Below are positions 7,897 through 17,271 of a stretch of 24,510 nucleotides of DNA, one piece after another. Below the pieces are notes generated by a model. That model saw only the letters and a program-made list of their open reading frames with translations, was not told the DNA's origin and did not search any database. The stretch comes from Meira nashicola (lineage: Eukaryota; Basidiomycota; Exobasidiomycetes; Exobasidiales; Brachybasidiaceae). Location: positions 1 through 24,510 of the forward strand of contig BCJU01000015.1 in NCBI GenBank assembly GCA_001600355.1, given 5' to 3'. How positions within the stretch are numbered: position 1 is the stretch's first letter; each line of letters begins with the position of its first letter. Made by a program: the position numbers and the translations under genes.

Positions 7897-9729
7897 TTAA
7901 TCTTCTCTATCTGACACTTGAATGATATCCGTTTGATAACGAATATTTTCGTTTNTAAGTCTATCTTGATTCTTGATTCGATTACTACTTTCACCTCTAC
8001 TCTTCTTCAAAACTGAATCAAAGAAAGACGTTTTTCCAGTCTTTTCGGTAGTTGAATAATCTTCTTTTTGTTGTGGTGTTGTTGAACGATTAGANAATGA
8101 AAATGGTGGATCTTCACTTAATACTCGTTTTAATCCAACTCCTTCTTCCATTTCTTGTGGACTGGTATGTTCTTGATTGAATGTTTGAACGGTCCAACCT
8201 TCAGGTACAATGGANGAGTATTGCTCATCTTGTGAAGGTGTTTCTATATCACTCCTAGAGCTTTGATTTAGAGCAATAGGTAATTCAATTTCTTCTTGTT
8301 GTTCTATTGAAGGTGTTTTAGACTTTTTATCATCAATGTCAACGCCATTTTCCATTTGTGCTAATTCCATTTCTAGCCTAGATTTATAGCGTGAAGATTG
8401 ATTANGTCGAATAGAAGTTGCTTCACTTGATGAATCACCTGTACAAGTGATACTATTAGCATCCTTTTCATTCTTCATTGTTGTTGTTGCTTTTAAATTT
8501 CGTCTTTCTTTTAAAACTATACTTGAAACTGCATCACGAATATCTTGTGGAGCAGGACCTTGCATATAATCACGCCAAGCAATTGCATCCATTCTTGCAT
8601 GACTTTCAATTGCTTGTTCTATAGTAAATTGATCAAANGGATCATTACGTACTTTTCTCTTTGCGATTGCAGCTGCAATAACGTTAAAGCTATCACCACG
8701 ATCATAATCATTACTTTCTCCTTCTCTTTTATGTATTTGATAGGTCGTTGGCATTGTGAGTAAAGCTGATTTTCCTTGTGACCATTGATTTGAGTGAAAT
8801 ACTAATCTNTTTGCGATCATGAAATCGAATAAAGCTGCAAGTGCGATTGGAATATTGCTCAAGATTAAATTCTTGCTAAAAACTGTAACGAAGAAACAAA
8901 CAANGTTTAATGGAAAAGAGATTAAAAATGTTATTGTTGAAGATAAAATGATAAATCCTCCTGTATCATTTCTATCAGCTATACCATAACGAAACGTTTT
9001 ATAAATTGGTCTGAATTTATCAGAAGAATGTCTTGAAACTGAACCAACTGAAANAATCAAAATAATTAAATCAAACATTGCTGCAGCACCGAATCCCATT
9101 GCACGCCATGCGGGACTTGGAGCAGGAGAGCAACCTGAACTAAAAGGTTGACGAATTGCTTGAACGACAGAAGTTGCTTTAAAACCTGGAATTGAACTAA
9201 TCCATAGAGCTGAACCAATAAGCCAAACACAAACGATTGGAATTCGTACAGGTTTTCGATCGTTTGGTTTTGGATACATTGCATGAACACGTAAAGTATA
9301 AATTAAAGAAGTTGCGATCCAAATCACAGCAAGGCAAGTCATTAAAATTGAAAGTTTTGCTTGACAATTAACTGAATGTGTATCCCAAACATAAAAAACG
9401 GCAGAAATTGCAGCTGCAAGAATAAAATATCTTGCAAAAAGTGTTAAAACGTTTACAGGTACGATATAACCTTTAAAGATATCACGCCATCTTTGTAATT
9501 CTTCTGAATAAAATGTAACTCCATATTCCCAAAAGATACATCCTATAACGATTAATAAACTAATCTTGTATAATTCAATCTCATATCTTGCTTTCCATGG
9601 ATTACCGGGTATATAAAATCCTCCGCCAACTTCAAATTTATCTGGGCATCCTGTTGTTGGACAAAACATATGTTGCGTCATATTATTTTGATATTGTGCA
9701 TATTCTGCTGTGTATTCGTACGCTACCAT
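7897..9729 (-). CDS. Seven-transmembrane protein with long acidic/polar tail
   Basis: An uninterrupted 610-residue frame. Hydrophobic segments at about 53-72, 87-113, 123-146, 161-181, 208-228, 257-284 and 290-310 make seven helices. About 300 hydrophilic residues follow, rich in Ser, Glu, Gln and Lys, most likely cytosolic. The N-terminal ~50 residues carry two cysteines (FCPTTGCPD) and probably face outside. The layout resembles the large, poorly characterised 7-TM families of basidiomycetes and, in shape, a G-protein-coupled receptor. I cannot assign a ligand or confirm a receptor role. Eight ambiguous bases fall in it (four third, two first, two second position). Its stop is 37 bp from the stop of the convergent transporter gene, so 3' UTRs probably overlap. 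Confidence 0.75.
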   Translation of the reverse strand: MVAYEYTAEYAQYQNNMTQHMFCPTTGCPDKFEVGGGFYIPGNPWKARYEIELYKISLLIVIGCIFWEYGVTFYSEELQRWRDIFKGYIVPVNVLTLFARYFILAAAISAVFYVWDTHSVNCQAKLSILMTCLAVIWIATSLIYTLRVHAMYPKPNDRKPVRIPIVCVWLIGSALWISSIPGFKATSVVQAIRQPFSSGCSPAPSPAWRAMGFGAAAMFDLIILIXSVGSVSRHSSDKFRPIYKTFRYGIADRNDTGGFIILSSTITFLISFPLNXVCFFVTVFSKNLILSNIPIALAALFDFMIAXRLVFHSNQWSQGKSALLTMPTTYQIHKREGESNDYDRGDSFNVIAAAIAKRKVRNDXFDQFTIEQAIESHARMDAIAWRDYMQGPAPQDIRDAVSSIVLKERRNLKATTTMKNEKDANSITCTGDSSSEATSIRXNQSSRYKSRLEMELAQMENGVDIDDKKSKTPSIEQQEEIELPIALNQSSRSDIETPSQDEQYXSIVPEGWTVQTFNQEHTSPQEMEEGVGLKRVLSEDPPFSXSNRSTTPQQKEDYSTTEKTGKTSFFDSVLKKSRGESSNRIKNQDRLXNENIRYQTDIIQVSDRED

Positions 9730-10992
9730 GATGGCTGATTGTGACGTGGGGGGAAGGGGGGATGCTCGTAAAGAGTTGAACTAAAAGATGTAGATGACTA
9801 TGTATTTATATATAAAATAGGTGTTTGCATTCCAAACCTGTCAGGATATTGCGAAAAGACGGCTGTCAATATGTTTCTATGTATGTATGTACCTCATCAT
9901 TGGGTAGTGCAGGAGATTGAAAAAGACTCTGTATCTGCCAGGGTGAGAATATAGCTTATCAAACCTTTCGGCGTATAAAAAAATGAAAAATCGTAAACGA
10001 CTGAATCCCTTTGTACCCACATTCAACTTTAGTTTGAAAAAATTAAATCGTGAATGAGAATCCACTAAAAAAGAAGATTTCGACGCCTTCATGCATAAAA
10101 TAGCTTCTTTACTAAAATAAAATGAGTGATCTTGAATGCCGATACAGCGGATCAAAGGTGGTTATGCATGTACCATTAAATTAAATTCATGTACACGCTA
10201 AATAAAGAAGCTATTTTCGAACACACAAAAACTGTCATAGTGGCGTGAAAAACAGACTTGCAGTTTTATCTATTCATCGAACGTGACAAATTATTGGCAC
10301 AGGCGATTCAGCAGTCTATAGCGGTCACTTTTTCCAAATAAGAATACACTAAACTTGCATGTGCTTTTACCATAAGGTTTTTACATACACTCTAAACAAT
10401 AGTGGCAACTTAAACAACCTCAGTCCATCTGCCTACATAGAAGTCCGTGCACGATGAATTTAATCAGACGAATTCAATCAGGTTTTACAGATGATAACGG
10501 AGTAGAAGATTCTGTCCGATGTCAGTGACCCAGCCCAGCGGAGTCCGCTCTCAAACACGGACCGTAGGTTGAATTCCGAGCCGTAGGAATCAAAATAATA
10601 ATAATAAAAAGAGGTACAAAAAACAAGGTGCATGTCAGTGTGATAGAGTGTCTATATAAATGTTTAAGAAAATAATTAAAAACGTAAGAATAGGCGGCGT
10701 ATAAAGCTAGGGTTACTAAAATAAGCCCACGTGGTCGTAAATCTGACGAGTGATTTGCTTAACATACACAAATCTCTCCCTCTTTCCCCGCATATCTAGC
10801 TTTGGTCATATTTCAATAGAATCATGAACCCTGTCGTACATAATCAGGCTACTTTATTCGCTAAATCACCTTTTTAGCGAAATAGGGTTTTTTTGATTTT
10901 CATAATACTGTTCTATTTCCGTAATATAAGAATGCAATATCTACACTGAAAAATAATAAAAATCTAATCTATACGTGAGCATGAGACGGAGC
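9730..10992. other. Long intergenic region
   Basis: About 1.26 kb with no gene I can support. The part next to 9730 is the 7-TM promoter side, with a TATA-like run near 9806-9818. The 92-codon minus frame at 9877-10155 has no family features and A/T-driven composition. A locally GC-rich patch at 10510-10590 carries CCGTAGG twice and a GTCCG...CGGAC stem. A 9-bp hairpin lies at 10857-10881, just downstream of the small secreted-protein gene. A short (ATA)n run sits near 10590. Confidence 0.4.
10857..10881. terminator. Perfect 9-bp hairpin in the 3' region of the cysteine-rich gene
   Basis: TTCGCTAAA (10857-10865) and TTTAGCGAA (10873-10881) are exact inverted repeats around a 7-base loop. The hairpin lies about 110 bp beyond the stop codon of the minus-strand gene at 10993-11554, so it could be a 3'-UTR structure. 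Terminator use is a guess; a protein-binding palindrome is equally possible. Confidence 0.3.
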
Positions 10993-11554
10993 TCATAAAG
11001 CCATGCTACAAATAAATAGGAGCGAAATAAGTAAGATCGAACTTAATTTTATATTTGTTCCTGCGCTGTTAGAGGAACTCCTGCTATTAGAGGAAATGAT
11101 ACTGCTCGAATTTTGGGTAGCGGAAGTTGTAGAAGTAGATAAAGTGCGAGAAGATGTAGAAGCAGAAGAAGTGCGAGAGGATGAAGCTGGGGCTTGTTGA
11201 TTGCTGCACGTATTACGACATGAACTTTGACAATTCTGTAAAAAGGTTCAAAATAAGCATCAGTATAGATGATTTGAATCATAACTTTACTCATTACTCA
11301 CCGCTTTCTTTTGCCTGTTTGCTGAAGTACAATTATAATAATTAGGACCATTACTGCAACCACCAGATTCAGATATACCGGCGCATTGCATCATACAACT
11401 GTCACATGAAGCAGCATCTGCGAAAGAGAAAAAAGAGATGATTTTTAAGGTTTGTTCGAATCAGATTGAATAATGGAAATAACTTACTGGTATAATTTGC
11501 TAAAGCCAATACGGCGATCATCATTGTTATAAAAATGAATGAAAATGACCGCAT
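10993..11554 (-). CDS. Small GPI-anchored, eight-cysteine secreted protein (three exons)
   Basis: Exons are 11554-11488, 11417-11302 and 11235-10993. The introns of 70 and 66 nt have GTAAGT/GCAG and GTGAGT/ACAG ends, and all junctions stay in phase. The product is 141 residues. The start MRSFSFIFITMMIAVLALA is a classical signal peptide. The mature part opens with eight cysteines spaced C-x2-C-x3-C-x8-C-x8-C-x10-C-x3-C-x3-C. About 45 residues rich in Ser/Thr follow (SSSRTSSASTSSRTLSTSTT), then a small-residue stretch (NSAGTN) and a hydrophobic tail LSSILLISLLFICSMAL with no charged end. That is the layout of a GPI-anchored wall or surface protein with an O-glycosylated stalk. The cysteine spacing does not fit CFEM as I know it (also eight cysteines). 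Each exon alone is short, so a simple frame scan misses this gene. Confidence 0.8.
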
Positions 11555-12308
11555 TTTTCTTAAATTTAGAATATAAAGAAAAAAAAAAAGAGTTTAAAGT
11601 TGAGATGAAGAAAGAATCGTTATAATTTTCATGTTATAGAGTGTATATATATGTTTTTTTTTCTGATGAACATGTCTACCCAGAATATCTGACCATCTTT
11701 AATCTACTTTACTACATCAATCAAAGCTATAATAACTGACAGACGTGTGAGGCGAATCCTGCATGCTATAATACGGTGTTCCTGCGCGTGTGGCGAATTT
11801 GTTCTAGACACCAACGAAAGAACGTGTTCGATTTTGACAGTTCTTATGATCTGCATACTTTTATGGTAGCGCTGTTTAAAAAATTGTCTTGGCAAATGCA
11901 ACGGGAAGCTTTGATGTAGTTTACAAAATCAAATCATCTCACATCTCTATAATAATAATAATCGCAATAAGCAAAGTGATTGTTATTTAAAATGTATAGC
12001 CTTTTGCATACGTTCGTTCGTGAATGAATTGTTACGCAGTCTTACAATTATTGCAGTTACTTCATTTCTCACAATTTTCAAATTATAATCAAGCAAGATT
12101 TATTTTAGATCAAGAGTATTATTACCTCTTTTGTAAACAATTACTCTCTCGTATTCTCACAGCTTTGGCATATTAAGAGTCACTGAAAAATTGCTAAGCT
12201 GAGCCGCACAATGAGTGTTTCCCTACTCGTGGTTTTGTTATTGTCCTTGTTTCAACTTCTAAAAATACATATAGGTACGAAAGCAAGAGCTTCAAATAAT
12301 TTTTTTAA
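11555..12308. other. Intergenic region
   Basis: About 750 bp between two tandem minus-strand genes: promoter of the cysteine-rich gene on the left and 3' UTR of the FAD oxidoreductase on the right. The leader next to 11554 is A-rich on the plus strand (T-rich in transcript sense). A short ATA repeat lies near 11950. The 65-codon minus frame at 11704-11901 has no supporting feature. Confidence 0.4.
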
Positions 12309-13915
12309 TCAGAAGTCTTGTCTGCAATCGATATCTGTTCTTTGTGATCGGTATAAACACCAACGATAGCAATCGGGAAGTTGTGTTGTCTCTTCCCAAC
12401 TCTTTACATTATTTTCGACAGATTGAATGTTGTTGTCAAGATAGTTAAGAATTAAACGTGCTACTCCTCTTGAACAACTTGCAGCTCTGGCCATTCCGTG
12501 TCCATGATGACCGAGGTTAAGGAAAAGTCCAGTTTGATCTTTGCCGTAGTGAGAACCAACGAGAGGAAGGGAGTCTCTCGTATCTAAAGAGAAAAAAAGA
12601 ATAAGATAGGAATCAGTCCATCATCATAATATGAGATATTGATAATAGTGAACTTACATCCTTGTATACCTGTCCAAGTATAAAATAGAGTACTTTTTTC
12701 CTCTTCCCAATCAGTAAAAGTTTTGGCAGAATAAGATTGTAAATGTTCGGATACTTTTTCAATGATCGTTGTATCATCAAAAGTACCAATTTGTTCAAGC
12801 CTAGGAGCATGAGGATGACCTCCTCCTAATATCACCGAACCAGTTCCTTTTCTTCCGCCCAACTCTTTTGCTGAATTTGGTCCACCTTTAGATGGCTGTT
12901 GAGTGAGATATTCATAATCTCTTGGTCCCTTTACGATTGAATACGTATTGTTGAATGCCATTGCGTTAATAAAATTTGAAGGAGGAGAAAAAGCAGAACA
13001 CTGAGAACGATGTGGCATAAGCACATTTTTTAGGTCCGAAAGAAGTTTAAGCGAATAACCATTAGTTGCTAAAAGTACAGAACGTGCTTTAATCGTTCCT
13101 CGAGGCGTTGAAATTTCCCATCCGTCATATATTCGACTTTGATTATCCTTCACTTTACTTTTTTGTATACTAAGTGCAGGTGTATGTGTAAATAAAGAGA
13201 AGTTTTCATCGCTTAAACATATTTTTAAGAGATGATGTACAAAGCGTAAAGGGTGTAATGATCCAGCAGGCCAAATGGCAACACCTACTGCATCTTTTAC
13301 TCTTGAGACCTTTCTTGCTTCAAGTTCATCTTTTATCAATTGTACCTCGGAGTCGAATTTTTTACCTTGCTTAACCATATATTCTCGATAAGCATCAAAG
13401 TTTGATGAAGCAATTTCAAGAGATTGTACACTTTGATATACAGTCATTGTTTTACCTTTCCACCAATCACAATCTAAACTTTCTGTTGAAATGATTTCGT
13501 CGATCAAATTAAAAGTTTCCAATTCATTTTCAAGTACTTTTTCAGCTTGTTCATTCCCTACCAAAGAAGAATATTTATTGAATCCGGCAAACATGTCCGG
13601 TCTACAATGACCACCATTTCTTCCCGTTGCTCCTGAACATGCTTTACGCGCTTCTAACATAATGATTGATGGGTTGCTTTTCTGATCCGTTTCTACTTTA
13701 CGGATATCACCTTTATTTTGTAACATGTAAGCAGCTACAGATCCACTTATACCTGATCCAATAATCGCTACGTCATCAAAACTATCTTCATGATTTGGTA
13801 GAGGTGTATAGCGGCCATGATCGTGAATGTCAGAGTCTATCGCTTCATGTTGCCAATACGAAGTCGTAGGATGAGGTAGAGGTAAGCTTGATTTATCAAA
13901 TGGTTTGCCGTCCAT
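12309..13915 (-). CDS. FAD-dependent oxidoreductase, DAO family
   Basis: Exon 1 is 13915-12658 and exon 2 is 12583-12309. The 74-nt intron (12657-12584, GTAAGT donor, TTTAG acceptor) rejoins TGIQG to YTRDSLPLVG in phase, giving 510 residues. The dinucleotide-binding motif is VAIIGSGISGSVAAY (glycines about 53, 55, 58), followed by Glu88 at the end of beta-2 (IIMLEA). SGATGRNGGHCRPD (about 94-107) is the FAD-contact motif typical of fungal DAO-family proteins. The C-terminal NLGHHGHGMARAA is the second FAD-binding segment. It probably oxidises an amine, amino acid or similar substrate with FAD; the substrate cannot be read. The start at MDGKPF was chosen over ATG 13951, because the bases before it (TTTTTGCAG) look like a splice acceptor and suggest a 5'-UTR intron. 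Confidence 0.88.
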
Positions 13916-14407
13916 ACTGCAAAAACCTTTATACTTGTAAAAGATGATCAAGAAAGGAGAAGAGACATGTCGATTATGATCTCTTCTTTATACAATTTAA
14001 ATAGTCAGTGTGCGTCGGCTAAAACATAAAGAACGACGCTAAATCCAATCTTATTTTCCCCTACATCTGTAGAGTGTATCGGATATATGTATCTTTTTTG
14101 AGCTAAAGTGATTTTTTACACGGACATGTATATGAAATGCCTTCTTAGCGCTGCGCAGCGCATCGATCTTCAAGTCGAAAAATAGAAAATATATAGAACC
14201 AATCTGTATGCTTTTCGATCAACTCTTGTGAAAAAAGGATAGTCGGTCGTGAATGAATTCGTGAGGCAGCAGGCTCAATTTTAAGTGCTGAGATCACAAA
14301 TTGGATCATATTATCCCTCTTTCGACTACACTTTTATTATATTCTTTTCTTTCATACTTCAGTCACGCGGTTAATCTTCTAAGACATTAAGGAGAATTTA
14401 TAATTCA
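13916..14407. promoter_or_regulatory. Promoter region of the FAD oxidoreductase
   Basis: About 490 bp. It carries the upstream sequence of the minus-strand FAD oxidoreductase and the 3' UTR of the MDR gene. The main visible signal is the GC-rich palindrome at 14148-14161. A likely splice acceptor lies immediately before ATG 13915. No coding sequence is seen. Confidence 0.45.
14148..14161. repeat. GC-rich perfect palindrome, copy 2
   Basis: GCGCTGCGCAGCGC, identical to the inner 14 bp of the copy at 3282-3297. It lies about 230 bp upstream of the FAD oxidoreductase start. Two exact copies of such a GC-rich 14-mer are not expected by chance in AT-rich DNA of this length. Confidence 0.5.
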
Positions 14408-15490
14408 TTATTCCACCTTTATTACAACTTTACCAACGTGTGTTTGTGCCCATTGATAAGCGTATGCTTTTTGTGCATCTCTAAAGTCAAAAACTTTATC
14501 AATCAAAGGTTTAATCTTGAATGCTTCAATAGCACGATTCATTTGTTCAAATTGCTCAACGCTTCCAACATAAGTACCACGATAGATTGAACCGGAAAAT
14601 AAATTTTGAAGTGGAATGTTTGGCATTTTTGTCTCCTCAGAAACAAATCCAATATTTGCAATCACTCCACCTCTCATAATGACTTTATGAGCTTTCTCAA
14701 TGGTCCCTGCGCCGCCAACTTCGATTATATGAGAAACTTTATCTTCTCCTGTTATTCGTAAAACTTCTTGATCCCATTCCGGAATTGTACGATAATTAAT
14801 TGTGAAAAGACGATCTTGTTCTTCTTTATTGAATAATTTACGAACTTTTTCAAGTTTCTCATCGGAAGAAGAAGTGATAATCACTCTTGCCCCAGCAGCA
14901 ATAGCAAATTGAGCGGCAAAAATTGAAACACCTCCTGTTCCTTCTACAAGAACGTTTGCACCGGGTAAAAGTGGAATATCACGTAAGCCGTATAAACCGT
15001 TCCAAGCCGTTACTGCAGCACAAGGTAGAGTAGAAGCTTCTTCATAGGAAAGATGTGATGGTATACGTAATAATGCATCAACAGGTAAAACTATCAAACT
15101 TGTTAAAATTCCTTGCGCTGGACCACCTAAAGCGGATTTCATTTCCTTTTCTTTTGCTACCATTCCACGTTTAAAAGCAGGGTTGAAATTTGCTACTACA
15201 CGATCACCAATACGAAAATTTTCAACTTTTTCACCAATTTCAACAATATCACCTGCACCGTCTGAACCTGGAATAAGTTCATCACGTTCCAAATTTGAAG
15301 AAGGATATAGATTTCTAGAGATTATCAAGTCTCGATAATTAAGTGAAACTGCTCGAATACGAATTAAGGCTTCACCTGGTCCTGGCTTTGGAAGTTTATT
15401 TGATGTTTGTAACGTTAAACTTGATTCATCTTTACGTTGATCGTATTTAGGTAATTGCCAAAATTGAAAAGAAGTTGATAGGTTTGCCAT
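14408..15490 (-). CDS. Zinc-less medium-chain dehydrogenase/reductase (quinone-oxidoreductase-like)
   Basis: A single-exon 360-residue MDR protein. The N-terminal GroES-like half has PGPGEALIRIRAVSLNYRDL and PGSDGAGDIVEIGEKV, and RIGDRVVANF. The Rossmann half has ANVLVEGTGGVSIFAAQFA (about 179-197) for NAD(P) binding. The cysteine ligands of the structural-zinc lobe are absent, and NYRDL stands where zinc alcohol dehydrogenases have a Cys ligand. This points to the zinc-independent, NADPH-dependent branch (quinone or enone reductases). The end, THVGKVVIKVE, is the family's normal C-terminus, so the protein is complete. There is no targeting signal, so it is probably cytosolic. It is divergent from the epoxide-hydrolase-like gene across 438 bp, which would allow shared control; carbonyl or enone detoxification is inference. 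Confidence 0.88.
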   Translation of the reverse strand: MANLSTSFQFWQLPKYDQRKDESSLTLQTSNKLPKPGPGEALIRIRAVSLNYRDLIISRNLYPSSNLERDELIPGSDGAGDIVEIGEKVENFRIGDRVVANFNPAFKRGMVAKEKEMKSALGGPAQGILTSLIVLPVDALLRIPSHLSYEEASTLPCAAVTAWNGLYGLRDIPLLPGANVLVEGTGGVSIFAAQFAIAAGARVIITSSSDEKLEKVRKLFNKEEQDRLFTINYRTIPEWDQEVLRITGEDKVSHIIEVGGAGTIEKAHKVIMRGGVIANIGFVSEETKMPNIPLQNLFSGSIYRGTYVGSVEQFEQMNRAIEAFKIKPLIDKVFDFRDAQKAYAYQWAQTHVGKVVIKVE

Positions 15491-15928
15491 CTTTTCCGAA
15501 GCTGTTAAAATTGAATTTTAAGAAACAAAGAAAAAAAATTAATTTTTCTTTATCGTCTATTTATATCCTTCATCATTTTCGGAGGTCCGACATGCTAAAA
15601 TATTTGTCCACACTTTGTCAAGCGAATGATGACGGACTTAAAGAGAAGCCGGCGGGGCTAAGAGGACTTAAGGTAAGTATCGGCTGTAAGCTTGGCAGTA
15701 TGCGTTTGATGATTTTTCGAATGTGAGCTAACACGCGCCCGCAGAGCAGCGCCGTTTTCTTACGGCCGGAAGTCGGATAGAACTGAGTGATCTCTGAAAT
15801 CATATTCGCTTCTTAGGCTCTTTGGTTAAAACTTTTGAGAATATAGATGGGGAAATATATAAATCAAGTAAAAGCAACAACATTATACCTTAGTGCCCAC
15901 ATTGTATCTCCTTTCGCGTTTAAGAATA
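15491..15928. promoter_or_regulatory. Shared divergent promoter, MDR oxidoreductase / alpha-beta hydrolase
   Basis: 438 bp between two outward-facing genes. It contains a GC-rich stretch (about 15645-15660 and 15730-15770) in otherwise AT-rich DNA and a TATA-like ATATATAAAT near 15853-15862 on the side of the plus-strand gene. Short frames here have no coding character. Confidence 0.4.
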
Positions 15929-16828
15929 ATGGCAGATACATCAAAGTTTATTCACGGGGTAAAGGAAGTAGAGCCAGGAGTTAGACTTCATTATGTTCAA
16001 GTAGGCAAAGGTTCTAAAATTTTGGTCTTACTACATGGCTTTCCAGGAACATGGTGGCAGTGGCGCACAGTGATGCCTATATTTGCTAATAGCGGATATA
16101 GGGTCATTGCGATTGATTATCGTGGTGCAGGTAATTCTTCAAAACCTCAATCTGGCTATGATAAAAAAACTATGGCTCGTGATATAAAGACCCTTTTAGT
16201 GGAACATCTTAAGATCACTAATTCAATCTATTTAGTTGGTCATGATATCGGTATGAAAGTGGCTTTTGCTTATGCCGCACTTTTTCCTGAAAGTATATCT
16301 AAATTAGTTCTTGTAGATGCAATCATCCCAGGTGCTAAGCACTACCATGACTTATTAACGACTGGAAGATTGGCTAATTTTGACCTTTCTCACTTCTTCT
16401 TTCATAATTCAAAAAATAATATGGCCGAAGCATTGACAGCAGGACGTGAGCGTATTTATATTCAAGACTTCTTTGATCGTCATGCTTTTAATATGGCTGC
16501 TTTTCCTCCAGAAGTTATAGACGTATACGCTAAAGCTTATTCAGCACCCGGAGGAATGAGAGCAGGTTTCGAGTTGTATCGTGCTTTTGATCAAGATTCA
16601 AAGGACAATGCAAGTATTTTTGCTAATGGAGGAAGGTTAAGCGTGCCTTTATCATTTATCGTTGGTCAAGAGAGTGGCTTCTTAGCTACGGTTGCGGGTA
16701 ATATAGCAAGTGAGATTGCAGAAAATAGTTCCTTCGCTACGATTCCAGATAGCGGTCATTATCCTGCGGAAGAAAATCCAGAGATATTCGCAGCAGAGGT
16801 GATAAAGTATCTCCAGTCTGCCGTATAA
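15929..16828 (+). CDS. Alpha/beta hydrolase, epoxide hydrolase-like
   Basis: A single-exon 299-residue protein, the usual length for soluble epoxide hydrolases and haloalkane or haloacetate dehalogenases. The oxyanion-side motif is LLHGFPGTWWQWR (His36-Gly37-Phe-Pro). The nucleophile elbow is VGHDIG with Asp106 rather than Ser, which marks the Asp-nucleophile branch. The catalytic histidine is about residue 277 in DSGHYPAEENPE. The acid may be in VGQESGF (Glu instead of the usual Asp), so this residue is uncertain. The start MADTSK (15929) fits the family; an ATG 36 bases earlier would add a non-conserved leader. There is no signal peptide. Epoxide versus halide substrate cannot be told. The lack of introns and the bacterial-style sequence allow old horizontal transfer, unproven. 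Confidence 0.85.
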   Translation: MADTSKFIHGVKEVEPGVRLHYVQVGKGSKILVLLHGFPGTWWQWRTVMPIFANSGYRVIAIDYRGAGNSSKPQSGYDKKTMARDIKTLLVEHLKITNSIYLVGHDIGMKVAFAYAALFPESISKLVLVDAIIPGAKHYHDLLTTGRLANFDLSHFFFHNSKNNMAEALTAGRERIYIQDFFDRHAFNMAAFPPEVIDVYAKAYSAPGGMRAGFELYRAFDQDSKDNASIFANGGRLSVPLSFIVGQESGFLATVAGNIASEIAENSSFATIPDSGHYPAEENPEIFAAEVIKYLQSAV

Positions 16829-17259
16829 CGCAAATAAGGACAAAATCTCTTCCTGAAGATATATAGATATATAGAAGACAGCTATATGATAATAATTATA
16901 ATCTGCGAGTGATACTTAGTGTCCTGATGTATAAAGGCCTAAGTGAATAAGGGGGAAATCTTTTGAATAAACGCTCTCAAATAGCTTGCGAGATAAATCA
17001 ACCTTTCTAGTCGTAAAACATCGAATATGGTAAGTGAGAAAATATTCAACTTTGTAGAAGACTATTCTTAATGAAATAGTTAATTAGGAACTAAAAGCAG
17101 GCAAATTCACGCAGATCGCTAAAATTAGGTATCTATGTAGAATTATAGTGCAAATTAATTTTTTGTTAGAAATCGGTGAATGCTGAATGGAGTCCCGGGC
17201 GCTTTTTGGTATAGTGGATTTGTTCAACATTTTTACGCTAATTTTTCAGGGCGGAGAGA

Positions 17260-17271
17260 GACCCTAGGGTC
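17260..17271. repeat. Perfect 12-bp palindrome
   Basis: GACCCTAGGGTC, a perfect palindrome in AT-rich DNA about 1 kb upstream of the histidine kinase. A regulator site is possible but is not supported by a second copy in the window. Confidence 0.3.

Noticed and set aside
9877..10155. 92-codon minus-strand open frame
   Set aside because: No family features, no signal peptide, and composition is explained by AT-rich DNA with few stops.
10505..10595. Possible tRNA or 5S-like RNA (GATTC...GAATC ends, GGTTGAATTCC)
   Set aside because: The acceptor pairs only 5 bp, the T-arm does not form and no anticodon arm fits. Kept only as an unexplained GC-rich patch.
11049..11294. 81-codon minus-strand leucine-rich frame
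   Set aside because: It is the wrong frame of exon 3 of the spliced GPI-anchored protein, where the Ser/Thr codons shift into Leu codons.
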